This document shows positions 35,209 to 44,248 of a DNA stretch of 64,000 bases, in pieces. The stretch comes from Deinococcus sp. KNUC1210 (GTDB lineage Bacteria; Deinococcota; Deinococci; Deinococcales; Deinococcaceae). Position numbers and translations under genes: made by a program. How positions within the stretch are numbered: position 1 is the first letter of the stretch; each line of letters begins with the position of its first letter. The notes under the pieces are model-generated. The model did not search any database. It saw only the letters and a program-made list of their open reading frames with translations, and was not told the DNA's origin. The stretch lies in NCBI RefSeq assembly GCF_022344005.1, contig NZ_CP092196.1, forward strand, positions 186,001-250,000, given 5' to 3'.

Positions 35209-37080
35209 ATGAAGCGCCTCTCTCTCGCCATCCTGATCTGGCTGCTCCTCGCCGGTATGGGCGTGACGGCGCTGTTTGTATCGGTGAGCAATCGTCTGGC
35301 CACGACCTTCGGGACTGACGCACGCATCCTGCACCGGGTCATCTCACAGCGAATGGAACAGCAGGAAGCTGTGCTGAACGCTGTGGATGCGCTGGAACGG
35401 CAGGGCGTGGACAGGGCGGCCCTAGGCACATACGTAAGGACGCTGCTTCGCCCCTACCCACAGGTGGTGGCCGTGGAGCGATGCACGCCGCTGGAGTGCC
35501 AGGTGCTGGGATCACCCACCGAAAAGCCGCCACGTCTGCCCGCCTCGCGCGCTGCTGCACCCGCTGTGGGGTGGCCGGATGACGGCGGCCCGCTGTACGC
35601 CCTGTCGCGCGGCAGCGTGCGGGTGTGGGTGGACGCCCGGCGGCTGACCGAGGCACTGGATAGTGGGGCCGCACCGCTGTCCTATACGCTGTTTCGCCCC
35701 CAGACAGCTGCGGTCATCGTCGCCCATACAACGCCCGACGATCGGGTGAGCGCTTCCACGACGCTGCAGGTCGAAAAAATCCTGGGAACCGCTCTGCAGC
35801 CCTTTCCCATCCGCATCTCACGCCCAGTTCCGTGGGAAAGCTGGCCGTGGCTGGGCGGTGTCCTATGGACGCTGTTGACCGCAGGCCTGAGCGTCTTGGT
35901 CTGGCGTCTGCTGGAAGCCCGGCGAGCCGCGCAACGCGCCCTGCTCGACGAGCGGGCGCGGGCGAGCGGCGTCGTGGAGGCTGCTTCCGAGGCCATCGTG
36001 GCGCTGGATGAGGGTCACCAGGTCACATTGGCAAATCCGGCGGCGCGGGCAGCACTGAGCCATCCGCTGCCGCCCGGTACCGATCTGCAGGCTGTCACCA
36101 CCTTTCAGGCGACACTGTCGCAGGCACCGTTTGACGCCGCAGCATTCTGGGAGAGCCTTCAGCCGACGTCGCTGCCTGAAGGACTGACGCTGCTGCGTCC
36201 CAGTGCAGCGGGTCAGGAAGCCGTGCAGGTGGAGGGTTCTCTGTCCCCCCTGCGCGGCGCGGACGGCGAGCTGCGGGGGCGGGTGCTGATCCTCCGTGAG
36301 GTGGGCCCGCTCCAGCGCCGAATGCTCGAACATCTGGAGCATGGCGAGCGGCGCGTGCGTGAACACGAAGAGATGCTGGCCCACGTCTCACGCCTCTCCA
36401 CGCTGGGTGAAATGGGTGCGGGCCTGGCACATGAGTTGAATCAGCCTCTGACGGCGATCATCAGTTACGGTCAGGCGGCGGCGCGGCTGCTCGACGATCC
36501 TGAGCCCGATCTGGAACGGGTGCGCCACGCGGTGGGTGCCTCAGTCGCGCAGGCGAGACGGGCAGCGCAGATCATCACCCGGCTGCGTCAGTGGGTGCGC
36601 CGCGCGCCAAGCCAGTCCCGGCCTACCGATCTGGCGCAGGCCGCCTTGAACGTGTTGACGCTCTGCCGCGCTGACCTGAACCGGCTTGGCGTGCAGGTGG
36701 TCACGTCCTATGCCGACGCGCCGCTGGTGCGGGCCGATCCGGTGCAACTGGAGCAGATCATCCTGAATCTGCTGCGAAACGCGCTCGATGCCGTACAGGG
36801 CATCCCTGATCCCACCATCAGGCTGAGCATCGCGCAGGATCAGCAGAGCTGGACCCTGAGTATCCGTGACAACGGCTCCGGTATCGCTGCCGATGTTTCC
36901 GCGCGTCTGTTCACGCCTTTTACGACAAGTAAAGCAGGCGGCCTGGGCCTGGGCCTGAGTCTCTCGCAGACGCTGGCGCAGGGGATGGGCGGGGATCTGA
37001 GCGGCGCAAATGCCAATGGAGGTGGCGCGGTCTTCACACTCAGCCTGCCGCGTCTGGTGCTGGAGGCGGCCAGTGACTGA
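35209..37080 (+). CDS. PAS-containing sensor histidine kinase (FixL/DctB-like)
   Basis: 623 residues from ATG 35209, where the first membrane helix (LAILIWLLLAGMGVTALFV) begins. An extracytoplasmic sensor region covers about residues 28-205, with a second helix near 212-232 (VLWTLLTAGLSVLVWRLL). A PAS domain (VVEAASEAIVALDEGHQV) comes next. HisKA (LSTLGEMGAGLAHELNQPLT) has phospho-His near 407, followed by an ATPase domain with ILNLLRNALDAV, RDNGSGIA and GLGLGLSLSQTL. An in-frame extension to 35029 covers IS3 debris and is rejected. The stop overlaps the response-regulator GTG. The two following exported proteins suggest the periplasmic domain listens to one of them. Confidence 0.88.
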   Translation: MKRLSLAILIWLLLAGMGVTALFVSVSNRLATTFGTDARILHRVISQRMEQQEAVLNAVDALERQGVDRAALGTYVRTLLRPYPQVVAVERCTPLECQVLGSPTEKPPRLPASRAAAPAVGWPDDGGPLYALSRGSVRVWVDARRLTEALDSGAAPLSYTLFRPQTAAVIVAHTTPDDRVSASTTLQVEKILGTALQPFPIRISRPVPWESWPWLGGVLWTLLTAGLSVLVWRLLEARRAAQRALLDERARASGVVEAASEAIVALDEGHQVTLANPAARAALSHPLPPGTDLQAVTTFQATLSQAPFDAAAFWESLQPTSLPEGLTLLRPSAAGQEAVQVEGSLSPLRGADGELRGRVLILREVGPLQRRMLEHLEHGERRVREHEEMLAHVSRLSTLGEMGAGLAHELNQPLTAIISYGQAAARLLDDPEPDLERVRHAVGASVAQARRAAQIITRLRQWVRRAPSQSRPTDLAQAALNVLTLCRADLNRLGVQVVTSYADAPLVRADPVQLEQIILNLLRNALDAVQGIPDPTIRLSIAQDQQSWTLSIRDNGSGIAADVSARLFTPFTTSKAGGLGLGLSLSQTLAQGMGGDLSGANANGGGAVFTLSLPRLVLEAASD

Positions 37081-37717
37081 GGAAGGCCCGGCGCTGGAAC
37101 CGACTGTCTACCTGGTCGACGACGATGACGCAGTGCGGGACGCGTTGGGGTTTTTGCTCGGCACCGTCGGCCTGAACGTGCGTCCTTTTGCCGATGGTCT
37201 GGCCCTGGAACGCGCCCTGGACACCGAGCAGCTCCTCCCCATCGGCTGCCTGCTGCTGGATATCCGGATGCCGCACATCAGCGGTCTGCAGTTGCAACTC
37301 CGTCTTCAGGAGCGTGGCGTGGACCTGCCGGTGATCCTGCTGACCGGCCACGCTGACGTGGAGCTGTGTCGCCGGGCCTTTCGTCAGGGCGCGGCGGACT
37401 TCCTGAGCAAGCCGGTCGACGAGACCGAGCTGCTCGAAGCCGTTCAGCGCGCCGTGCGCCAGCACCTGTGGGGACGTCAGCGCCGGGCGGCAAACGGGCA
37501 GGCCCGCGAACGTCTCGCGCGCCTGACAGCACGCGAACACGAGGTCCTGAGAGGAATCCTGGATGGCCAGACCAGCAAGCAGACCGCCCGCACGCTCGCC
37601 ATCTCGGCACGCACTGTGGAGACGCACCGCGCCAGTCTCTTCGCCAAACTGGAAGCCGAGTCGCTGGCCGAGGTGATCCGCCTGGCATTGGAGGGAGGGG
37701 AAGTCGAACGGCGTTGA
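37073..37717 (+). CDS. FixJ-type response regulator
   Basis: 214 residues from GTG 37073, overlapping the kinase stop by eight bases. The receiver has VYLVDDDDAVRDALGFLL, the phospho-Asp in CLLLDIRMPHISG near residue 62, and LLTGHADVE and LSKPVDETEL. The C-terminal GerE helix-turn-helix is LTAREHEVLRGILDGQTSKQ. The arrangement and sequence style (VLLTGHADV, short linker) are FixJ/TtrR-like. Cognate of the kinase just upstream. Likely targets are the exported HbpS-like and ankyrin genes directly downstream, 81 bp away. Confidence 0.9.
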   Translation: MTEEGPALEPTVYLVDDDDAVRDALGFLLGTVGLNVRPFADGLALERALDTEQLLPIGCLLLDIRMPHISGLQLQLRLQERGVDLPVILLTGHADVELCRRAFRQGAADFLSKPVDETELLEAVQRAVRQHLWGRQRRAANGQARERLARLTAREHEVLRGILDGQTSKQTARTLAISARTVETHRASLFAKLEAESLAEVIRLALEGGEVERR

Positions 37718-37798
37718 CCTTCTCTGCGTAGTTTTACGGAGGGCCTGCGCGAATTGCCCGGATACCGTTTTGAACGTGTCAGGCGCACGATGACAGGT

Positions 37799-38302
37799 AT
37801 GAAAAACATGCTGACTGCCCTGCTGACCATCTCCGCCATTTCACTGGCTGCCGCACAGACCACCCCCGCACCGATCCAGTTGGCGACCACCCCCACCGTG
37901 ACCTCGGCCAGCCTGAGCCTGAGTGCGGCCGGCCGGATTGTCACGCTGGCCGTCAACAACTGTGCACAACTCGGCTACAACGTCAGCGCCACCGTGGTCG
38001 ACCGCAGCGGCGTGACGCTGGCCGTCGCCCGTTCCGAGAACGCTGGGCCGCACACGCTGGGGGCCAGTGCCGGGAAGGCGTTTACCAGCGCCAGCGCCCG
38101 CGCACTGACCAGCGACATCGCCAAGAACCTGCCCACGAATCCCACGCTGGCGGACATCCCCGGCTACCTGGTCCTGGCAGGTGGCGCACCGATCCGCGTT
38201 GGTGGCGCAGTGGTCGGCGCTGTGGGTGTGGGCGGCGCTCCCAGCGGTCTGATCGATGAGAAATGCGGCACCGACGCTGTGGCAACGGTGCTGGGCGGGT
38301 AA
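37799..38302 (+). CDS. Exported GlcG/HbpS-family (haem-binding type) protein
   Basis: 167 residues. The signal peptide is MLTALLTISAISLAAAQ. The mature part has the GlcG/HbpS (DUF336) pattern: LTLAVNNCAQLGYNVSATVV-like start, VVDRSGVTLAVARSENAGPH, KAFTSASARA, and PGYLVLAGGAPIRVGGAVVGAVGVGGA. In Streptomyces HbpS binds haem outside the cell and controls the SenS kinase. Here the gene follows a kinase/regulator pair on the same strand. A start at 37799 is chosen for the signal peptide; ATG 37790 is also possible. A cysteine pair (NNC, EKC) could be redox-active. Haem binding is not provable from sequence. Confidence 0.82.
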   Translation: MKNMLTALLTISAISLAAAQTTPAPIQLATTPTVTSASLSLSAAGRIVTLAVNNCAQLGYNVSATVVDRSGVTLAVARSENAGPHTLGASAGKAFTSASARALTSDIAKNLPTNPTLADIPGYLVLAGGAPIRVGGAVVGAVGVGGAPSGLIDEKCGTDAVATVLGG

Positions 38303-38303
38303 A

Positions 38304-39032
38304 ATGTCTGGAATGAAGCTGTCCAGGCGGTTGATTCTTGGATTGGCTGTGCTGAGCAGCTTCTCGCCGGTCCTGCAGTCATCCGCCGGCAGCGCGAAGG
38401 GGACACCTGTGACCCAGGCTGAACCGAAGGAGCAGCTGAACGCACACCTCCTCCGTGCAGCCGAAACCGGCGATCTGAAGAACGTTCGAGCGTTGTTGGC
38501 GGCGGGTGCGTCTGCGAACGCCAGGGATGGAAGGGGACGCACGGCGTTGACCTGGGCCGCTCAAGGAGATCATGTGGCGGTCGCCCGTGCGCTGATCGCG
38601 GCGGACGCTGATCCTGATCCACAAGACGATCAGCGCAACAACGCCCTGCTGATCACGGGTGAAACGGGCAGCGTGGCGATGCTGCGCGAGGTCTTGAAGG
38701 CCAGACCCGATCTGACCCTTACCAACCGCTTCGGCGGCACAGCCCTGATTCCCGCTGCCGACCGGGGCCACCTCGCCTACGTGCGAGAGATGCTGCGAAC
38801 CACGAAGATCAACGTGAACCACGTCAACAATCTGGGCTGGACTGCTCTGCTGGAGGCCGTCATCCTGGGCGACGGCGACCCCATCCATACCGAGATCGTG
38901 CGGGAGTTGCTGAGTCACGATGCAGACCGCCGAATCGCGGACCGGGACGGCGTGACGCCTCTTCAGCATGCCCGGCAGCGTGGGTACGCCGGGATGGTCA
39001 AGCTCTTGACGGGCAACGCCATTCATTCCTGA
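38304..39032 (+). CDS. Exported ankyrin-repeat protein
   Basis: 242 residues, starting one base after the stop of the HbpS-like gene, so co-translated. The signal peptide is KLSRRLILGLAVLSSFSPV. Five ankyrin-type repeats follow, e.g. HLLRAAETGDLKNVRALLAA, TALTWAAQGDHVAVARALIA, NALLITGETGSVAMLREVL and PLQHARQRGYAGMVKLL. Periplasmic ankyrin proteins are known beside catalase genes, where they protect haem enzymes (AnkB in Pseudomonas). That precedent and the HbpS-like neighbour suggest a haem or peroxide connection, as inference. Confidence 0.82.
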   Translation: MSGMKLSRRLILGLAVLSSFSPVLQSSAGSAKGTPVTQAEPKEQLNAHLLRAAETGDLKNVRALLAAGASANARDGRGRTALTWAAQGDHVAVARALIAADADPDPQDDQRNNALLITGETGSVAMLREVLKARPDLTLTNRFGGTALIPAADRGHLAYVREMLRTTKINVNHVNNLGWTALLEAVILGDGDPIHTEIVRELLSHDADRRIADRDGVTPLQHARQRGYAGMVKLLTGNAIHS

Positions 39033-39313
39033 TTGCCTGAACAGCACCGCCTTGACGCGTCCTGCAGAGAGGCTTAAGGACTCGTTCGGCGCTGACTGGA
39101 CTGTTCGTGGAGAGTTCGAGCGACCATCGTTTGAATCGTCTGTCGAGCTCAACGCCAAGTCGCTGCGTCCCGTTGGATTTGCCTTCAATCCCGTGGAGGA
39201 AAGGCTGATCACCGACCGGCGTACGTGCGCTCCTCTCCAGTATCTTAAGGCTCCTCCATAGATCAGTGCTGTTTCTCATCACTGAGCCGCAGACCGTGAC
39301 AGTATCTTGAGCC
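39033..39313. other. Spacer before the GAF kinase
   Basis: No supported gene; a 69-codon plus-strand frame (39052-39261) lacks a ribosome site. Confidence 0.35.
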
Positions 39314-42300
39314 ATGCAATCCATGCCCGATGCAGCCAGCGGGGCATCGCCTGCATTGACACCGCACCTTCAGCAGAGCGTGCAGGCACTTGCTGCTGCC
39401 CGCACGGAGGTCGAGGTGCTGGACGCGACCCTCCGACCTGCCATCAAGGCCCTGGGTGCCCTCGCCGGGACGGTCCTGCTGATTGACGAAGATGCACAGT
39501 CCCTGCGGATGGCCGGGCACGTCGGCTATGACCCCGGCACGCTGACCATCTGGCAGGACGGCCCACTTGACGATCCGGTCCCGGCAGCCGACGTGCTGCG
39601 AACGCGCCAAGCACGCTACTTTGAGCATGCCGGCGCACTCAAGGCTGCGTATCCAGAACTGGAAGCGCGCACAGGTGCGGTCGCTGCCGTGGCCAGTGCG
39701 GTGCTGCCGCTGTTCCTGGACGGCCGCCCACTCGGCAGTCTGGTGCTGGACTTCAAGGAACCGCACGTCTTCACGCCAGAAGAGCGGATGTTCCTGCGCA
39801 CGCTGGCCACGCACTGCACCCTCGCCCTCGACCGCGCTGGCACACTTCAGCGCGTCACCCAGCGGCTCGAAGCGCGCGACCGCATCCGGGAAGAGGAAGT
39901 GCGCACTCACGAGGCGTTCATCGCCTTTACAGAAGCTGTCGGCAGCGAACTCGACCTGCCCACCCTGGTACGTCAGGCCATCGTGGTGCTCCAGCGCCGT
40001 TTCCCTGAAGCCAGCGTCGGCTATTACGAGGAGGACCGGCAGCGTGGCGTGTGGAACGCGCGCATCTGGAGTGACGATGTCGACCCGGCGACCGTCGTGG
40101 TGCTCTCCGCCGACCTCCCGATGTTTGCCCAGATGCTGCAGCGTCGCCAGCCTGTGTTCGCCAACACTTGGAACGACGAGCCAGCAGCTCACGACGTGGC
40201 TGCGCAGGCGTATGGCGCGATTGTCCATTACCCCCTGACGGTGAATGAAGAACTGCACGCGGTCCTGTCGATAGCCTTCCGGGGTCACCATCCCTGGACC
40301 GAAGCCGACCGGGCGCTGGTGCGGGGAGTTGGCCTGGGACTGAACGTTGCGCTGGAACGTACCCACACTGCCCGCCAGCTGATGCTGCAGAATGCCGAGT
40401 TGCAGGCCCGCACGCAGGCACTGGCAGCGTTCGCCGATCTCACACGCGACCTGGCACTCACCACTGATCCGCTGCTCCTGATCCGGCGTGCCCAAGAAAT
40501 CGTGATGTCGATGCTCGCGGATGGTGCAGCGCTGTATTACGTCCCTGAAGGCGACCGCTGGCAAAACCACAGCCAGCATGGCGACCTGCACTCACCAGCA
40601 CTGCAAGCAGTCGTTGACGCGGGGCTGTCTCTCAACGAGACCAAGAACCTGCTGACCCCGTGGACGACCGGTCAGCCACACTTCCAAAACGTCTACGACC
40701 AGACCACCGATCAGCTCGCGCCGAACGTCGAACACATCGGCGCGACGGCCACCTTGCCCCTCCGGGTCGGCGGCAGCATGATCGGGGTGCTGGCCTTTGT
40801 GCTGTTCCACCAGCGGGCCTGGTCAAGCGTGGACCGCGTGCTGCTGGAGACAGCCGTGCAGAGCCTGGAACTGGCCCTCGACCGGGCCGCCAAGACAAGA
40901 AAGCTCGAGGAGGAACGGGTCGCCCTGCAAGCGTTCATGCGCTTCACCGAGGTGGTGGGCAGTGACACCGACGTTCAGGTGTTGGTGCGGCAGGCGATCA
41001 CCTTGCTGGAGGAGACGCGGTCGGTGGACGTCACGTACTTCGAGCGTGATGGTGAGCTGTTCAAGGTCAGGAGCTGGAACCCTGCATTGCCACCGGAACT
41101 GCTGGTGCGGTTGCAGACGGGCCTTCCACACTCTCAGCCGGGCCTCGCACGGGCACGCCAGGAGCGGCAGGCCGTGTTCGAAGATCACTGGGACGCAGCT
41201 GAACGGGGCATCCCGGAAGGGGGCAGCATGGCGTGCTCGCCCTCCAGCCATTCTTCGAGGGTCTGGAGATGACGAGCGTGCTGGTGATGGGATCGCGCAC
41301 CTCAGTGACGTGGTCTGAGCGGGACAGGGGCATCTTCCGGGCGGTGGGCCGCAGTCTGGAACTGGCTCTCGACCGGGCGGCCAAGACCCGCAGGCTTGAG
41401 GAAGAACGCACGGCACTGGAAGCATTTACCCGCTTTACCGAAGCGGTCGGCACGCAGAGTGATGTGCAGATGCTCGTGCAGCAGGCCATTACGCTCCTGC
41501 ACGAAACGTGTGCGGTCGACGTTGCCCACTTCCAGCGTGAGGGCGAGCTGTTCAAGGTCACAGCGTGGAGCACCTCAGCAGATCCCACCCTCCTGCCGCA
41601 GCTCCAACACGGCTTTATCCTGCGAGACTCCAGCATCGCCCGGGTCCTTCGTGAGAACAAGGCCGCCTTCATCGACCACTGGAACGACACCGAGCTGCTC
41701 ATCGCCGAGTCTGGGATCTACCAGGCGGTGGCGGGCCATCCCTACTTCGTCGATCACCAGCTTGAACGTGTACTGATGATCGGATCACGCACGTCGCCCA
41801 TGTGGACGGAACGTGAAAAGAGGATTTTCAGCGCCGTAGGAAGGAGTCTTGAGCTCGCGCTGGATCGGGCGGCCCAGACGCAGCGTCTGGACGAAGAGCG
41901 GGCAGCACTGGAAGCCTTCACGCATTTTACCGAGCAGGTCGGCAGTGAGACGGAGGTCGCAGTGCTCGTCCATCAGGCGATCACGCTGCTCGTGGACACG
42001 TGTGGGGCGGATGTCACGTATCTGGAACGCGAAGGGGATCTGTTCAAGGCCACCGCCTGGAATGCCCAGTTCGATCCCGCGCTCCTGACCCGGTTGCACG
42101 CGGGCTTTCCACTCAAGCAGTCGAATCTCGCGCTGATCCTGCGCGAGCAGAGTGCCGCGTTTATCGATCACTGGGACGCAACAGCGCAGTGGATTGAAGA
42201 GTCGCGGCATCTTCAGGCGGTGGCGGGCTACCCCGTCTTCCAGGAAGGCGACCTGCAGAGCGTCCTGATCATGGGGTCACGCCGCCTCGCGATATGGACG

Positions 42301-43128
42301 GAACGTCAGAAGGGCATTTTTCGGGCCGTCGGCCGCAGTCTGGATCTGGCCCTGCAACGTGCCACGCAGACTCAGCTGTTACGGGCCCAACGCGACGCGC
42401 TGGCAGCCCGTACCCAGGAGCTCTCCATCGCGACCGAGGAACTGGAAGTGTTCTCGTACTCGGTTTCCCATGACCTGCGGACCCCGGTCCGGCATATGCT
42501 CGGCTTCCTCCAGCTGGCCAGGAATGCACTGGACGGGAAGCTGGACGCCCGCAGTGCCCGCTACCTGGACGTGGTCGGTCAGGCGGGTCAGCAGATGAAT
42601 GCCCTGATTGACGCCCTGCTCGACGTGTCCCGAACCGCCCGGCAGCCGTTGAACCTGACGACGGTCGACCTGAAGCGCGTTCTACAACACATTCAAGACA
42701 CGTTGACGCCGGATCTGCTGACCCGCAACATCCAGTGGCACGTGGCCGCTTTGCCGGTTGTACAGGGCGATCAGACAGCGCTTACCCAGGTGCTGACGCA
42801 GTTCATCGAGAATGCTCTGAAGTTCAGCCGGACCCGCGATCCCGCGGTCATCCGCGTGTACGCCGCTGATCAGGGCGACACCTGGGGCATTTTTGTGCAG
42901 GACAATGGCGTGGGGTTCGATCCCCGCTATCGGGAACGACTGTTCAACCTGTTCCAGCGACTGCATACCGCGCAGGAAGTCACCGGAACGGGTGTAGGGC
43001 TGGCGAGTGTCCGCCGCCTTATTCTCAAGCACGGCGGTCAGGTCTTCGCCGAAGGGCATCTCGAGCAGGGCGCGACATTTGGATTCAGCCTCCCCAAAGT
43101 CAGCCCCCTCAACACACGAACACCGTGA
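39314..43128 (+). CDS. Histidine kinase with six tandem GAF domains, interrupted by a one-base frameshift
   Basis: Adding one G to the five-base run at 41219-41223 makes one protein of about 1271 residues: the first frame reads RGIPEGG and the second continues QHGVLALQPFFEGLEM. Six GAF-type domains come first. The last three are near copies that share FTEAVG-x-x-x-DVxxLVxQAITLL, ELFKV-x-xW and SLELALDRAAKTRRLEEER. The kinase core follows: HisKA VFSYSVSHDLRTPVRHM (phospho-His near 1052), ENALKFSRT, FVQDNGVGFDPRY and TGTGVGLASVRRL. It is cytoplasmic and soluble, related to phytochrome-like kinases but without an obvious bilin cysteine. Ligands of the GAF array unknown; no regulator gene is adjacent. 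Confidence 0.75.
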
Positions 43129-43129
43129 G

Positions 43130-43470
43130 CCGGGCAAGCTGGTCGGTCCCTATCAACACCGAGATGAAGCCGGCTCCAGGGACCGTTGGAAGGCTGGACA
43201 GCAGCGTGTCCAGCGGATGTCGCCTAGGGTGACGGACCTCGCCCTGCTTCGCTTGCAGCAACAGCAGGGCCAAGATCAGGAAGCACGAGGTCAGAAAGGT
43301 CACGGGAGCCAGGAAGAAGAGGGTTCGCCTGCCGAGCAGCGCGGCGGCCACCCTGCCAGTCCCGGTCCGGCGATGTTGTTCACCTCGGTGATGGCGCTGG
43401 AGAGCGCGAAGCCCTGGCCCGCGTCATCCTGGCCCATGACCAGCGGGACGGTGGCCTGGTCGCTGCCAAG
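43130..43470 (-). pseudogene. MFS transporter relic
   Basis: Minus-strand pieces ATVPLVMGQDDAGQGFALSS, AITEVNNIAGPGLAG and, after a frame change, AALLGRRTLFFLAPVTFLTS are the centre of an MFS_3-type (enterobactin-exporter-like) permease, where EVNNIAGPALAG is a familiar motif. The remaining helices are missing. It ends just after the GAF kinase, convergent to it. Confidence 0.6.
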
Positions 43471-43614
43471 GACGGGCCTCCGGTGGTCAACTCGAACACC
43501 TTGGAAAGAGGTTCGAGTTGACCGCGCGACCTGATACGGTGATTGTCTTTGCCCTCAGGAGCGGACACCTTGTACCTGCGGAGCACGTCCCTGACGGTGC
43601 TGACATGAACGAAC

Positions 43615-43802
43615 GGAGCGCCTGCGCGTGGCGGTGGAGCAGTACGACTGGTCGATGATTCATCCGGCGCTGCGAAACCACGGTGAGCCTGGGTGTGGCC
43701 CTGGCCGATCCCGGCGCAACCATTAAAACCCTGTTCGCGCTGGCAGATCAGCGGCTGTAGCGGGCGAAACAGGCGGGCCGCAACCGCCTGGTCATGGCCT
43801 GA
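43615..43802 (+). pseudogene. Diguanylate cyclase (GGDEF) C-terminal relic
   Basis: ERLRVAVEQYDWSMIHPALR is followed, after a one-base shift, by TTVSLGVALADPGATIKTL, FALADQRL, TAG, RAKQAGRNRLVMA. This is the end of a GGDEF domain (TVSxGVA, ADxxLYxAKxxGRNR), with TAG in place of the tyrosine codon and an extra A in CGAAACC. The GGDEF loop itself is absent. Confidence 0.7.
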
Positions 43803-43813
43803 AGCCCTTTTAG

Positions 43814-44075
43814 GGGTTGTGTTGTCTGAATTGGCGTCACGGGAGCGGGGTAGCCTAACGTTCAGTTCATCCCTGCTGCTACCGCAGACCATGTCTGAAG
43901 CGCATGTGTTTGATGATGTCTTCTGGTTGAGGCGGAAATGCTGGTTCGGGAAGGCTGGCGGTTGGTCACTCGGGCATGCAGGCTCAGGAATTCTTGAGCC
44001 CGTTTCCGCCGCTTGAAGTCTTGCCGACTTCGCGCTTGTTGCCGGGTCGATCGGTGATCTTGCTCGGTCATGTTG
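43814..44075 (-). mobile_element. IS6-family element relic: transposase C-terminus and one terminal repeat
   Basis: From about 44075 down to 43862 the frame reads TEQDHRSTRQQARSRQDFKR, AQEFLSLHARVTNRQ and LQTWSAVAAGMN. This is the C-terminal region of IS6-type transposases (EQDHR-x-x-RxRxRxxF, QxFLSxHARVxN). Downstream at 43815-43833, GGGTTGTGTTGTCTGAATT looks like the matching terminal repeat, related to the ends at 25796 and 59786. The catalytic DDE part is gone. Confidence 0.7.
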
Positions 44076-44248
44076 TTGCAGCGCACCCTGGAGATACCCT
44101 GCTGGTGGTCGACATTGGCCAGGCTGGGAAGCATTCGGGTAGCCGCCCCGTCACGCCGCAGCTGATCGGTGTGAATGATTTCTGGGACAGCGTCGAACGT
44201 CTGTGCGGCTGCGGCGTCACACTGAACCTATACTGGCCTTTGAACCGC

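Noticed and set aside
43480..43620. HVSTVRDVLRRYKV frame as a transposase helix-turn-helix
   Set aside because: Too short and lies between the MFS and GGDEF relics without other transposase blocks.
43976..44248. N-terminal extension of the BTAD regulator
   Set aside because: Most of it is antisense to an IS6 transposase relic; the DNA-binding domain begins at 44249.
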